Source: Candidatus Kapaibacterium sp. (lineage in GTDB: Bacteria > Bacteroidota > Ignavibacteria > Kapaibacteriales > UBA2268). From it: a stretch of 64,000 bases of DNA. The stretch covers positions 224,260-288,259 of the forward strand of contig CALHGZ010000005.1 in NCBI GenBank assembly GCA_938031175.1, written 5' to 3'. Position 1 is the stretch's first letter; the number at the start of each line of letters is the position of its first letter. Both the position numbers and the translations under genes were made by a program. Below are positions 9,501-18,178 of the stretch, one piece after another. Under the pieces are notes generated by a model that ran no database searches, had not been told where the DNA came from, and was given only the letters and a program-made list of their open reading frames with translations.

Positions 9501-9764
9501 CCCAAATTAAAACGATCCACTGAAGCTGTACAATATAATCATCCCTCTACAATACCTGATTACATTAAAAGAGAAGTATCAGTAAGTCAGCCTGAAGGTG
9601 CTGCTCGGCAAGCTCCGACAATTGTTAGAAGAAGCGAACCCAAAATTGGTAGAAATGATATCGTTAAGGTGCAATACAGAGATGGTACAATTAAAAATGT
9701 AAAATACAAAAAAGTCGAGCAAGACATCAACGAAGGCAAATGTCAAATTATTTCCACAAATTAA
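6597..9764 (+). CDS. secA: preprotein translocase ATPase SecA
   Basis: The motor ATPase of the Sec pathway, 1055 residues, peripheral at the inner membrane with SecYEG. Visible motifs are Walker A (MATGEGKTL, starting near residue 160), the DEAD-type box (DEVDSVLIDEARTPL, near residue 267), NMAGRGTDIKL and RQLRGRAGRQGDPG. Compared with E. coli SecA it has an extra helical insert of about 100 residues after the Walker B region (residues ~300-390), the usual Bacteroidota form. Its tail is odd: IGRND is present, but the cysteine zinc motif that usually follows is replaced by IVKVQYRDGTIKNVKYKK. No Shine-Dalgarno is clear. Confidence 0.97.
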   Translation: MLNFLTKIFGTKHEKDIKKLLPIVTEINQYYEEFHSLSDDELKEKTNKFKAFIKERISHQEEERDALQSRLINEALSSQESENITQRIRELDKEIYAIISETLDEILPQAYALVKQACKRLKDKEYRYEYAGQIYTWDMIPFDVQLIGAIVLHQGKIAEMATGEGKTLVAIMPLYLNALAGRGCHLVTVNDYLAKRDCDWMRPVYEFLGLTVGAIQSNMDGDKRKKMYNCDITYGTNSEFGFDYLRDNMVVELDQMVQRGHWYAIVDEVDSVLIDEARTPLIISGPVGQTADKSFEEMNPRVKRLVDAQTKLINQLTTEAIELLNSNIKEDRQKAGVLLLTAYRGLPKHKRLMKLLQEPDNLKLMKETELDYLRDQGRRMHEIDEQLYYTIDEKNHNIDITEKGRQLLCTAQEDPDMFVIPDIATIMSQLEGDTSLSADEKQMKIDEINRLYAERSERIHTVTQLLRAYSLYERDVEYVIQDGKVMIVDEFTGRILEGRRYSEGLHQAIEAKENVRVQRDTQTLATITLQNYFRLYKKLAGMTGTAETEAAEFEKIYNLDVVVIPTNKPCIRIDHDDLIYRTKKEKYNAIIEKIEEYLKQGRAVLVGTTSVEVSELVSKLLKRKNIPHNVLNAKHHQKEAEIIATAGRKGSITIATNMAGRGTDIKLDPEVKKNGGLVIIGSERHDARRIDRQLRGRAGRQGDPGESQFFISLEDNLMRLFGGERIANVMQTLKVPEGEPIQHPMITKSVEKAQKKVEENNFAIRKRLLEYDDVMNQQREVIYNRRRQALRGERLKGELFDYIEDFAAEIYDIYHPSYDYKSAVAKIRSTLLCEPKINETDFKNISKIDFIKSVVSAADEFYTRKEQMTGSEFMARLEQVAVLQTIDDNWREHLRAMDDLKEGIHLRAYGQKDPILEYKAEAYKLFVELIRKINIESVQFAFKYFPQVIQRQLQQQEADAKRRVLGDVPKLKRSTEAVQYNHPSTIPDYIKREVSVSQPEGAARQAPTIVRRSEPKIGRNDIVKVQYRDGTIKNVKYKKVEQDINEGKCQIISTN

Positions 9765-9765
9765 A

Positions 9766-9790
9766 ATATACGATTACAATAGTCGTATAT
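9766..9790. promoter_or_regulatory. 25-bp dyad, candidate operator for the Rrf2/SUF operon
   Basis: ATATACGA and TCGTATAT are perfect 8-bp arms around a 9-base spacer; allowing one mismatch the arms reach 10 bp. It begins one base after the secA stop and lies 42 bases before the regulator start. There is no following T-run, so it is not a terminator. A dyad of this size is typical of Rrf2-family operators, and autoregulation together with control of the suf genes is the simplest reading. This is inferred from position. Confidence 0.5.
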
Positions 9791-9832
9791 ATTGTGCGTC
9801 AATTATTCGGGTTGGCAAATTGTTCGTTTTAT

Positions 9833-10261
9833 ATGTTAAAATTATCAAAAAAAGTTGAATATTCATTACTTGCACTACAACTTTTAGCACAAAATTGTGA
9901 TAAAAAATTAAGTGCCAAGGAGATATCGGAAACATTGAACATTTCTTTCGAATTTTTATCCAAGTTACTTCAAACACTGATGAAGAAAGGACTTGTATCA
10001 TCGTACCAAGGGATTCGTGGTGGTTATACCTTACAAAAATCAGCTGAAGAAATTTCGATAGCTGATGTCATCAATGCCTTAGATGATATGCCAGCTGTTG
10101 TAGATTGCTTAAGAGATGACGACTATTGCGGCTGTGATAGAATAGAAAACTGTACTATAAGATTACCGATGCAAAAAATTCAAAAGGAAATAGATACTAT
10201 GTTTTCAAGAACAAGTATTGCTCATTTAGCTGATAATAATGAAGTTTTGAAAAAAGATTAA
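9833..10261 (+). CDS. Rrf2-family transcriptional regulator, IscR-like
   Basis: A 142-residue protein with an N-terminal winged helix ([49 protein letters not shown]) typical of Rrf2 proteins. The C-terminal part has cysteines at 92, 99, 101 and 107 ([14 protein letters not shown]), similar to the 2Fe-2S ligand region of IscR. It therefore probably senses Fe-S cluster status and regulates the suf operon that begins 11 bases after its stop. The ATG at 9833 is chosen because [12 protein letters not shown] matches the family N-terminus; an upstream in-frame ATG at 9740 would lie inside secA and put a foreign hydrophobic stretch in front. Confidence 0.85.
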   Translation: MLKLSKKVEYSLLALQLLAQNCDKKLSAKEISETLNISFEFLSKLLQTLMKKGLVSSYQGIRGGYTLQKSAEEISIADVINALDDMPAVVDCLRDDDYCGCDRIENCTIRLPMQKIQKEIDTMFSRTSIAHLADNNEVLKKD

Positions 10262-10272
10262 GGGTAAAAACA

Positions 10273-11718
10273 ATGGGAAATGGTAATGATATATTAGAAA
10301 AATTAACTCAAAGTGATTACAAGCATGGATTTGTTTCTAATATAGAGCAAGAATTAGCTCCAAAAGGATTAAATGAAGATATAATTAGATTTATTTCACA
10401 AAAAAAGAATGAACCTGACTGGATGCTTGAATGGCGTCTTAAAGCTTTTCGTTATTGGCAAACAATGAAAGAACCAAAATGGGCAAAAGTATATTACCCA
10501 TCAATTGATTATCAGGATATACATTATTACGCAGCACCTGTCAAAAAGCCAGGACCAAAAAGTTTGGATGAAGTTGATCCTGAATTAATCAAAACTTTTG
10601 AAAAACTAGGTATTCCTCTCGAAGAACAAAAAAGATTAAGTGGTGTAGCAGTAGATGCAGTACTCGATAGTGTCTCTGTTGCAACAACTTTTAAAGATAA
10701 ACTTGCTGAACTTGGTATTATCTTCTGCCCAATAAGTGAAGCTTTACAGGAACATCCTGATTTAGTCAGACAGTACATAGGCAGTGTTGTTCCATATACT
10801 GATAATTATTTTGCTGCACTCAATTCAGCAGTTTTTAGCGATGGTTCTTTCTGCTACATACCAAAAGGGGTACGTTGTCCGATGGAGCTATCTACATATT
10901 TCAGAATTAATGCTTCCTCGACCGGACAATTTGAGCGTACATTAATTATTGCTGATGAAGGTAGTTATGTAAGCTATCTTGAAGGCTGTACAGCACCAAT
11001 TCGTGATGAAAATCAACTACATGCTGCGGTTGTAGAATTAATTGCACACAAAGATGCTGAAATAAAATACTCAACTGTCCAAAATTGGTATCCAGGAGAT
11101 AAAGAAGGTAAGGGAGGTATTTATAATTTTGTTACTAAAAGAGGTATTTGCCTTGGTGAAAATTCGAGAATATCTTGGACTCAGGTGGAAACTGGTTCAG
11201 CAATTACCTGGAAATACCCAAGTTGCATTCTAAAAGGTGATAATTCCGTTGGCGAATTTTATTCTGTTGCACTGACTAATAATTTTCAACAAGCTGATAC
11301 AGGTACAAAAATGATTCACATCGGAAAGAACACTCGTAGTAGAATTATATCAAAAGGAATCTCTGCAGGCAGGAGTCAAAATAGCTATCGTGGATTAGTT
11401 AAGATCAATAAAAAAGCACAAAATGCACGTAACTTTTCTCAGTGCGATTCACTTTTGATAGGTGATAAATGCGGTGCACACACTTTTCCATATATAGACA
11501 TAGAGAATAATACAGCAATAGTTGAGCATGAAGCAACCACATCAAAAATCTCTGATGATATTTTATTCTATTTCAATCAGCGTGGGATATCCAAAGAAGA
11601 CGCAATTGGAATCGTAGTTAACGGATATGCAAGAGAAATTTTAAATCAGCTTCCGATGGAATTCGCCGTCGAAGCAAGGAAGTTATTATCAGTTAGCCTG
11701 GAAGGTAGCGTTGGATAA
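10273..11718 (+). CDS. sufB: Fe-S cluster scaffold subunit SufB
   Basis: A 481-residue SufB, the scaffold subunit of the SufBC2D complex that assembles Fe-S clusters in the cytoplasm. Characteristic segments are [48 protein letters not shown] and the C-terminal [17 protein letters not shown] helix (here [17 protein letters not shown]). The length matches the family. It is the first biosynthetic gene after the regulator, with AAGGGT overlapping the preceding stop as the likely ribosome site. Confidence 0.97.
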   Translation: MGNGNDILEKLTQSDYKHGFVSNIEQELAPKGLNEDIIRFISQKKNEPDWMLEWRLKAFRYWQTMKEPKWAKVYYPSIDYQDIHYYAAPVKKPGPKSLDEVDPELIKTFEKLGIPLEEQKRLSGVAVDAVLDSVSVATTFKDKLAELGIIFCPISEALQEHPDLVRQYIGSVVPYTDNYFAALNSAVFSDGSFCYIPKGVRCPMELSTYFRINASSTGQFERTLIIADEGSYVSYLEGCTAPIRDENQLHAAVVELIAHKDAEIKYSTVQNWYPGDKEGKGGIYNFVTKRGICLGENSRISWTQVETGSAITWKYPSCILKGDNSVGEFYSVALTNNFQQADTGTKMIHIGKNTRSRIISKGISAGRSQNSYRGLVKINKKAQNARNFSQCDSLLIGDKCGAHTFPYIDIENNTAIVEHEATTSKISDDILFYFNQRGISKEDAIGIVVNGYAREILNQLPMEFAVEARKLLSVSLEGSVG

Positions 11719-11741
11719 TGTTTTAAAATGGAGTTAATCAA

Positions 11742-12506
11742 ATGTCATTATTAAAAATTGAAAATTTAAAAGTCAAAGTAGAAAATAACCTTATATTGAA
11801 CGGTATCAATTTAGAAGTCAATGAGGGGGAAATACACGCCATTATGGGACCAAACGGTTCCGGGAAAAGTACATTAGCATCTGTTCTTGCTGGAAAAGAA
11901 GGTTATGAAATTGTTGAAGGTAGTGTATGGTATAAAGGAATGAACTTGTTAGAATTACCTGCTGATATTCGTGCAAAAGAGGGGATATTTTTAGCTTTTC
12001 AATATCCTGTCGAAATTCCAGGAGTTACAAATGCAAATTTTATGAAAACCGCAGTAAATGAAATAAGAAAATATAGAAATTTAGAGACTTATGATGCAAT
12101 GGAATTTCTCAATGTTATGAAAGAAAAAGCTAAACTTGTCGAAATGGATACAAGCTTTCTGAATCGATCTGTAAACGAAGGTTTTTCAGGTGGAGAAAAA
12201 AAGAAAAACGAAATTTTTCAATTGGCAATGCTCGAACCTACACTCGCTATACTTGATGAAACAGATTCTGGACTTGATATTGATGCACTCAGAATTGTTG
12301 CCAATGGTGTTAATTCATTGAGAAATGAGCATAATGCCTTTATTATCATAACTCATTACCAAAGGCTTTTAAATTACATTATACCTGATTTTGTGCACGT
12401 TTTGAACAAGGGGAAAATAATACAATCCGGTGATAAAGAGCTTGCCTTACACCTTGAAGAGTATGGATATGATTGGATAAAACAAAATGGTATTATTAAT
12501 AATTAA
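11742..12506 (+). CDS. sufC: Fe-S assembly ATPase SufC
   Basis: A 254-residue ABC-type ATPase that binds SufB and SufD and drives cluster assembly. Walker A (GPNGSGKST) lies near residue 36, the ABC signature is FSGGEKKKNE, and Walker B is LAILDETDSGLDID with the SufC-specific ETDSGLD. There are no membrane segments. A GGAG sits eight bases before the ATG. It lies 23 bases from sufB and six from sufD. Confidence 0.97.
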   Translation: MSLLKIENLKVKVENNLILNGINLEVNEGEIHAIMGPNGSGKSTLASVLAGKEGYEIVEGSVWYKGMNLLELPADIRAKEGIFLAFQYPVEIPGVTNANFMKTAVNEIRKYRNLETYDAMEFLNVMKEKAKLVEMDTSFLNRSVNEGFSGGEKKKNEIFQLAMLEPTLAILDETDSGLDIDALRIVANGVNSLRNEHNAFIIITHYQRLLNYIIPDFVHVLNKGKIIQSGDKELALHLEEYGYDWIKQNGIINN

Positions 12507-12512
12507 CTTAAA

Positions 12513-13847
12513 ATGACGCAAAATATTCAAAATATTGGCTTAACGGAAATTGTTGCTCGATATTATGATGATATTTTGGAATCATCTAATTCTGCTTATA
12601 TGCCATCAATAATTGACATTAAAAAGAAATCATTCAATATGCTTATAAAAAATGGGCTACCCACATTGAAAAACGAAGAGTGGAAATATACAAATGTTCA
12701 ATTTCTTAATAAGATTCCTTTTACCTTCGAAAGAATTTCGTATATAACCCAGAAAGCTGATAATTTAATAAGAAGTATAATCAATAAATTATCTCAGAAA
12801 AATTACTTGGTTTTTTTCAATGGTAAATTTTTGGAAGAATACAGTAAAATCGAGCATGAAAATATAGAGATAATCAACTTTAAGCTTGATTCTAATAGCC
12901 TTAATCCCTTAATTATCTCTTCATTTAACAAATTAGATAATACAGACAGTTTTTTTTCATTGATGAACACAATATTAGTAGAATCGGGGATATTTATTAA
13001 TGTACCTAAAAATAATCAAATAGATAAACCAATTAACTTAATAAATATTCTCAGCAGTGAAGAGAAAAATATAATAACCAGTACCCGAACTATAATCAAT
13101 ATCTCACCTAATAGCATGCTTGATTTAATAATTTATAATTATTCTGATAATAAATCGAGTGTACTCAATACAGCTGTTAATGACATTTCACTTAATGAAG
13201 GTGCACAGCTAAATTTATTATTATATCAGAATGAAGATAAAAATACAATTACTTTTACTAAAACAAATGTAAATTTAGAAAAGGAATCAAACTTAATAAC
13301 CGATACAATTACATTCAGTCGGGGTTTTACACGTAACGATCTTAATGTAAATCTAACGGGTGAATTTTCAAAAGCCAGATTTTATGGACTTTATATTGGT
13401 AAGGACAAATCTTTCATAGATAATCATACACGTGTTGAACACAAGGTAGCCAAATGCCAAAGCGACGAGTTTTATAAGGGAATAATTGATGATTCATCTC
13501 ATTGTGTATTCAATGGTAAAATCATAGTTTCACAGGAGGCACAAAAAACAAATGCTTATCAATCAAATAAAAACATACTTCTATCTGAAAACGGAATAAT
13601 TAATACAAAACCACAATTGGAAATATATGCTGATGATGTTAAATGTAGTCACGGTGCAACTGTTGGAAACATTGAAAAAGATGCCATTTTTTATCTAAAA
13701 TCAAGGGGAATTGATGAATTTACAGCCAAAAATCTATTATTAAAAGCATTTGCTATTGATATAATAAATAAAATTCATAATCAAGATTGGGTGGGTATAA
13801 TTGAAAGTGATTTGGTTAAGTTGCTAAATTTGAAAGAAATAAATTAA
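12513..13847 (+). CDS. sufD: Fe-S assembly protein SufD
   Basis: A 444-residue SufD, the paralogue and partner of SufB in the SufBC2D complex. The sequence is more divergent than SufB, but the beta-helix core shows the family pattern: DNHTRVEHKVAKCQSDEFYK, GIIDDSSHCVFNGKI and LEIYADDVKCSHGATVG, followed by FYLKSRGI and a final helix (AKNLLLKAFA). The N-terminal part is Asn/Ile-rich. It follows sufC by six bases with little visible ribosome site. Confidence 0.93.
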   Translation: MTQNIQNIGLTEIVARYYDDILESSNSAYMPSIIDIKKKSFNMLIKNGLPTLKNEEWKYTNVQFLNKIPFTFERISYITQKADNLIRSIINKLSQKNYLVFFNGKFLEEYSKIEHENIEIINFKLDSNSLNPLIISSFNKLDNTDSFFSLMNTILVESGIFINVPKNNQIDKPINLINILSSEEKNIITSTRTIINISPNSMLDLIIYNYSDNKSSVLNTAVNDISLNEGAQLNLLLYQNEDKNTITFTKTNVNLEKESNLITDTITFSRGFTRNDLNVNLTGEFSKARFYGLYIGKDKSFIDNHTRVEHKVAKCQSDEFYKGIIDDSSHCVFNGKIIVSQEAQKTNAYQSNKNILLSENGIINTKPQLEIYADDVKCSHGATVGNIEKDAIFYLKSRGIDEFTAKNLLLKAFAIDIINKIHNQDWVGIIESDLVKLLNLKEIN

Positions 13848-13854
13848 TTTTATT

Positions 13855-15129
13855 ATGAGACATTCGATTGTTATAAAAGATAAAAAGCCAATACAAGAAA
13901 TAAAAGTAATTGGTTTTGATGTTTACAAAATTAGAGAAGATTTCCCAATACTCAGCACTCTTGTACGCGGCAAACCTTTAATTTATTTAGATAATGCAGC
14001 TACAACACACAAACCACAAATTGTAATTCACAATGTGAGTAATTTTTATGCAACATATAATAGTAATATCCACCGTGGAGTACATTATTTAAGTGAATTT
14101 GCAACCCGAAAATATGAAATCGCCCGCAAAACAATACGTAAATTTATAAACGCTCAATATGATGAAGAAATAATATTTTTAAGAGGTGCAACGGAAGCAA
14201 TAAATTTAGTTGCCCAAACTTATGGTAAAAAAAATTTCAAAGAAGGTGATGAAATAATCCTCACCGAAATGGAACATCATTCGAATATTGTTCCATGGCA
14301 AATATTGGCAGAAGAGAAAAATCTCAAGCTGAGAGTATTACCAATAGACGATAACGGCGAGCTTATTATCGATGAATTGCAAAATTTAATTAACTCTAAA
14401 ACCAAGCTTATATCCGTAGTACACATATCAAATTCGCTTGGGACAATAAATCCTATTGAAGAAATTATAAGAATTGCTCATTCTAACAATATTCCAGTAT
14501 TAATTGACGGTGCTCAATCAATTCAGCACCTAAAAATTGATGTGAAAAAGCTTGATTGCGAGTTTTTTGTATTTTCCGGTCATAAAATCTATGGTCCTAC
14601 AGGTATTGGAGTTCTTTACGGGAAAAAGCATCTTCTTGAATCAATGCCACCATATCAGGGAGGTGGTGATATGATAAAATCCGTTAGTTTTGAAAAAACA
14701 ATTTATAATGACTTGCCTTATAAATTCGAAGCTGGCACACCCAATATTGTTGGAGCAATAGGTTTGGCTGAAGCAATTAAATATTTTGAAAGTGTCGGCA
14801 TCGAATATATTATGAATTACGAGAATCAATTATTAAATTATGCAACTGAGGTCCTCGCAGAAATTAAAGAATTAAAAATCATAGGAACTGCAAAAGACAA
14901 AGCAAGTGTTATATCTTTTGTACTTAAAGATATTCATCCGCATGACATAGGAACAATAGTGGATATGGATGGTATAGCCATACGCACTGGACACCACTGC
15001 ACTGAGCCTGTGATGAAACATTTTGGCGTTCCAGCTACATCTCGCGCGTCCCTTTGTTTTTATAATACAAAAGAAGAAATTGACCAATTAGCAAATTCAT
15101 TAATAAAAGTAATACAAATGTTTTCATAG
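13855..15129 (+). CDS. sufS: cysteine desulfurase SufS
   Basis: A 424-residue PLP-dependent class V aminotransferase-fold enzyme that takes sulfur from cysteine for cluster assembly. The PLP lysine is K244 in FSGHKIYGPTG, and the catalytic cysteine is C382 in RTGHHCTEP, with the short loop typical of SufS rather than IscS. Other family blocks are YLDNAATTHKP, NIHRGVHYLSE, EMEHHSNIVPW and FEAGTPNIVGAIGL. The N-terminus is about 20 residues longer than usual (before FDVYKIREDFPIL); the start could be internal, but no better ATG with a ribosome site is seen. Confidence 0.95.
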   Translation: MRHSIVIKDKKPIQEIKVIGFDVYKIREDFPILSTLVRGKPLIYLDNAATTHKPQIVIHNVSNFYATYNSNIHRGVHYLSEFATRKYEIARKTIRKFINAQYDEEIIFLRGATEAINLVAQTYGKKNFKEGDEIILTEMEHHSNIVPWQILAEEKNLKLRVLPIDDNGELIIDELQNLINSKTKLISVVHISNSLGTINPIEEIIRIAHSNNIPVLIDGAQSIQHLKIDVKKLDCEFFVFSGHKIYGPTGIGVLYGKKHLLESMPPYQGGGDMIKSVSFEKTIYNDLPYKFEAGTPNIVGAIGLAEAIKYFESVGIEYIMNYENQLLNYATEVLAEIKELKIIGTAKDKASVISFVLKDIHPHDIGTIVDMDGIAIRTGHHCTEPVMKHFGVPATSRASLCFYNTKEEIDQLANSLIKVIQMFS

Positions 15130-15137
15130 ACTAAATT

Positions 15138-15590
15138 ATGGATGAATTAAGTGAATTATATCAACAGGTGATTTTAGATCACAATAAAGATCCGAGAAAT
15201 TTCGGGATATTGAATGATGCAACCCATATTGCACACGGGCATAACCCACTTTGTGGAGATAAAGTTGATATCTACCTTAAAATTCAGGATGGGAAAATTG
15301 ATGATGTAAGATTTAACGGATCCGGATGTGCTATTTCGAAAGCCTCCAGTTCCATTATGACAACAATATTAAAAGGTAAAACTATTGAGGAAGCCAAAGA
15401 ATTATTTGAGAAGTTTCACAAAGCCGTTACTTCTGATTTAGATGATAACTTGGACATAATTGATTTAGGTAAACTTGCTGTCTTTTGTGGTGTCAGAGAA
15501 TTCCCTGCTCGTATAAAATGTGCCAGTTTGCCTTGGCATACAATGATGAATGCTTTAGAAAGTAAAGAAGTTGTTACAACTACAGAATAA
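15138..15590 (+). CDS. sufU: SufU-type sulfur acceptor / scaffold
   Basis: A 150-residue IscU-like protein of the SufU group. The zinc and transfer ligands are in place: C39 and D41 (CGD), C64 (GSGCAIS) and C128 (RIKCASLPW), with the SufU-type insert between C64 and C128. SufU is a zinc-dependent partner that accepts sulfur from SufS. Its place directly behind sufS (eight-base gap) fits this. Scaffold activity like IscU is the less likely alternative. Confidence 0.93.
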   Translation: MDELSELYQQVILDHNKDPRNFGILNDATHIAHGHNPLCGDKVDIYLKIQDGKIDDVRFNGSGCAISKASSSIMTTILKGKTIEEAKELFEKFHKAVTSDLDDNLDIIDLGKLAVFCGVREFPARIKCASLPWHTMMNALESKEVVTTTE

Positions 15591-15592
15591 TT

Positions 15593-15916
15593 ATGGAAAG
15601 TGAAATAAACATAAAAGAGCTAGAAGAAAAAGTAATTTCTGCTATTAAAGAAATTTATGACCCGGAAATACCAGTTAATATTTACGAACTTGGCCTAATT
15701 TATGATATTAGCATAACAAGTTCAGCCGAAGTGGTAATCCTGATGACTTTAACTGCCCCAAATTGCCCCGCAGCTGGTGGATTACCAGCGCAGGTTGAAG
15801 AAAAAGTAAAACAAGTATCAGGTGTCAAAGATGCAAAAGTTTTACTTACGTTCGATCCTCCTTGGGATATGAGTATGATGAGTGATGTTGCAAAATTCGA
15901 GTTGGGATTTCTATAA
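15593..15916 (+). CDS. SufT-like MIP18/DUF59 Fe-S maturation protein
   Basis: A 107-residue single-domain MIP18-family (DUF59) protein with the typical DPEIPVNIYELGLIYD start, MTLTAPNCPAAGGLP carrying the conserved cysteine, and a LTFDPPWDMSMMSD-like end. Such proteins act in maturation or delivery of Fe-S clusters, and the gene is often the last of suf operons (sufT). The ATG lies two bases after the sufU stop, so translation is probably coupled. Confidence 0.9.
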   Translation: MESEINIKELEEKVISAIKEIYDPEIPVNIYELGLIYDISITSSAEVVILMTLTAPNCPAAGGLPAQVEEKVKQVSGVKDAKVLLTFDPPWDMSMMSDVAKFELGFL

Positions 15917-17014
15917 ATGACTAATGTATTTCAAAATAATAAATTTTATAAAATAAAGGTTTCTAACATTATAAAAGAAACTGATAACACTCATACTTTA
16001 TATTTAGAAATACCAAATGATTTGTCAGACTTATTTAAATACAAAGCAGGCCAATATTTGACATTGAAGATTAATATAAATGATAAAATTTATCGTCGCT
16101 CTTATTCAATTTCTACAAGCCCAGAGGTTGATGATAAAATAGCAATAACTATTAAAAAAGTACAAAATGGTTATATCTCTCATTATATTAATGATAATAT
16201 AAAAAAAGGGGATTTTATAGAAGTAATGCCTCCGAGAGGAAATTTTACGATTGAGCTTTCCCCAGAATCAAAAAAAGAGTACGTTTTTTTTGCTGGTGGT
16301 AGTGGAATAACTCCACTGATATCCATTATTAAATCAATTTTAAAAGTGGAAAAAAGCAGCAAATTAACTCTATTTTACTCTAATCATTCAGAAAAAAATG
16401 TTATATTTCGAAAAGAAATTGAAGATTTGGTATATAACTACAGAGATAGATTTACTATTGTTTATATATTTACTGGCAAAGAATACAAAGATTATCCCTA
16501 CTATGGTAGAGTTGATTCTGAAAAAACAAAAAAATTGCTAAATGAATTTATCCGTACTGATATATCAGAAGTTGAATTTTTCCTATGTAGCGTACCAGCA
16601 ATGATGAAAACAATAGAAAATACCCTTATTTCTCTTGGAGTAGAAAAATCTATGATACATAAAGAATCATATACGAATTCTAACAGTAATGATGAATATA
16701 TTACAGATTTTAGAATGAACGAAATAGATAAAATAGTTTCCAGGCAAGTGCATATCAAATTATACGGAGAAGAATTCAAAATAACGGTTGAACCAGACGA
16801 GACAATATTAACGGCAGCAATGAGGCAAGGTTATGATCCACCTTTTAGCTGTCAAATAGGTGCATGCTCAACATGTAGGGCTAAATTATTATCAGGAAAA
16901 GTGCATATGGACGAACGTGATGCTCTAACTGATGAAGAAATCGAGATGGGATATATTCTTACTTGCCAATCACATCCATTGACAGATAACGTCATAATTG
17001 ATTATGATGATTAG
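15917..17014 (+). CDS. PaaE/HCR-like ferredoxin reductase with C-terminal 2Fe-2S domain
   Basis: A 365-residue soluble flavoprotein in three parts: an FAD-binding domain (residues ~10-105, RRSYSISTSP at 60-69), an NAD(P)-binding domain (~115-250, FFAGGSGITPL), and a plant-type 2Fe-2S ferredoxin domain (~278-365) with C312, C317, C320 and C350. The order matches PaaE of the phenylacetyl-CoA epoxidase and NADH oxidoreductase Hcr. Inside a suf operon it more likely supplies electrons for cluster assembly than for catabolism; that role is inferred. The ATG directly follows the upstream stop codon with no intergenic base. Confidence 0.85.
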   Translation: MTNVFQNNKFYKIKVSNIIKETDNTHTLYLEIPNDLSDLFKYKAGQYLTLKININDKIYRRSYSISTSPEVDDKIAITIKKVQNGYISHYINDNIKKGDFIEVMPPRGNFTIELSPESKKEYVFFAGGSGITPLISIIKSILKVEKSSKLTLFYSNHSEKNVIFRKEIEDLVYNYRDRFTIVYIFTGKEYKDYPYYGRVDSEKTKKLLNEFIRTDISEVEFFLCSVPAMMKTIENTLISLGVEKSMIHKESYTNSNSNDEYITDFRMNEIDKIVSRQVHIKLYGEEFKITVEPDETILTAAMRQGYDPPFSCQIGACSTCRAKLLSGKVHMDERDALTDEEIEMGYILTCQSHPLTDNVIIDYDD

Positions 17015-17043
17015 TTTTTTAATTAATAAAAGGAGATATAGCA

Positions 17044-17430
17044 ATGATTGAATCATTCGTTGAAGATGATTTAGTTAAAATTAACACAGGCGTTGAGGGC
17101 GCTGATGAAAATGACTACATTATGGTAACAACCAAAGCCCTCGAAGTTATAAAGAATGTCCGCAGTGAAAATCAAATTGGTGAGGAATTTGCACTACGTA
17201 TTGGTACTCGCCCCGGTGGTTGTTCCGGAATAGCGTATGCATTAGGTTTCGATAAAGAAATCAGTGAAAATGATAGGATCTTCAATTTAAGTGGAATAAA
17301 ATTAGCCATTGATGATAAAAGTATTTTTTATCTTATGGGGGTGACACTCGATTATACTGAAGGTCCCGAGGGAAGTGGATTTATATTTATAAATCCAAAC
17401 AATTTCCACTCTTGTGGTTGCAGTGGTTAA
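17044..17430 (+). CDS. A-type Fe-S carrier (HesB/IscA/SufA family)
   Basis: A 128-residue protein. After a 24-residue acidic N-terminal extension it has the HesB fold with the three conserved cysteines C60 (GGCSGIAYALGF), C124 and C126 (CGC near the end). A-type carriers move clusters from the scaffold to target proteins. A good AAAGGAGA site lies seven bases before the ATG. The gene closes the assembly part of the suf cluster and is followed by superoxide dismutase. Confidence 0.92.
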   Translation: MIESFVEDDLVKINTGVEGADENDYIMVTTKALEVIKNVRSENQIGEEFALRIGTRPGGCSGIAYALGFDKEISENDRIFNLSGIKLAIDDKSIFYLMGVTLDYTEGPEGSGFIFINPNNFHSCGCSG

Positions 17431-17469
17431 TTCATAATTTTATAAATAATTCGAAAGGAGGTTAAAAAT

Positions 17470-18048
17470 ATGAGCTTTAAATTGCCTGAACTGCCGTTTC
17501 CAAAAGATGCATTAAAGCCTATTATTTCAGAAGAGACATTCGAATATCATCATGGCAAACACCATCAAACTTATGTCAATAATCTTAATAACTTAATAGC
17601 AGGTACGGAATTTGAATCAATGTCACTTGAAGAAATCATTAAAAAATCAAGTGGAGGTATTTTTAATAATGCTGCACAACATTGGAATCACACTTTCTTC
17701 TGGAATTCAATGAGCCCTAATGGAGGTGGAACTCCAACTGATAAGTTGCTCGAAGAAATTAATAAAAACTTTGGATCATTTGAATCATTCAAAGAACAAT
17801 TTTCAAAAGCAGCAGCAACTTTATTTGGTTCTGGTTGGGCTTGGCTTGTTAAAAATCCGGATGGTTCACTTTCAATTGAACAGACAAGTAATGCCGGAAC
17901 ACCATTGACCGACAATAAGACTCCATTGATAACAATTGATGTTTGGGAACATGCTTATTATATTGATTATAGAAACGCTAGACCACAATTTATTGACAGA
18001 TTCTGGGAAATAGTTAACTGGGACTTTGCCTTGAGGAATCTCGGTTAA
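17470..18048 (+). CDS. sodB: iron superoxide dismutase
   Basis: A 192-residue cytoplasmic SOD. Metal ligands H27, H74, D157 and H161 fall at the same positions as in E. coli SodB. Q70 in [13 protein letters not shown] is the second-sphere glutamine of the Fe-type enzymes (Mn types have it elsewhere, near DVWEH). AAAGGAGG lies before the ATG. Being last in the suf cluster, before a terminator, suggests shared control under oxidative stress or Fe-S damage. Confidence 0.96.
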   Translation: MSFKLPELPFPKDALKPIISEETFEYHHGKHHQTYVNNLNNLIAGTEFESMSLEEIIKKSSGGIFNNAAQHWNHTFFWNSMSPNGGGTPTDKLLEEINKNFGSFESFKEQFSKAAATLFGSGWAWLVKNPDGSLSIEQTSNAGTPLTDNKTPLITIDVWEHAYYIDYRNARPQFIDRFWEIVNWDFALRNLG

Positions 18049-18075
18049 ATTATTATATGGTAAATCATCATTAAT

Positions 18076-18110
18076 AAGAGAGTGGTGAATAACCCTCTCT
18101 TTTTTATTTT
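18076..18110 (+). terminator. rho-independent terminator after sodB
   Basis: AAGAGAG pairs with CTCTCTT, and the stem continues as GGT/ACC past a bulged T, with a 5-base loop followed by TTTTTATTTT. It closes the rrf2-suf-sodB transcription unit. Confidence 0.85.
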
Positions 18111-18178
18111 AAAATTCTTTAAAATTTTCGATATTAACAATTTATAAATTTTGATTTTTAATATTTTATAGTGATGAA

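Noticed and set aside
9740..9832. Longer start for the Rrf2 regulator
   Set aside because: It would begin within secA, cover the dyad and add a hydrophobic stretch not found in the family; the ATG at 9833 matches the family N-terminus.
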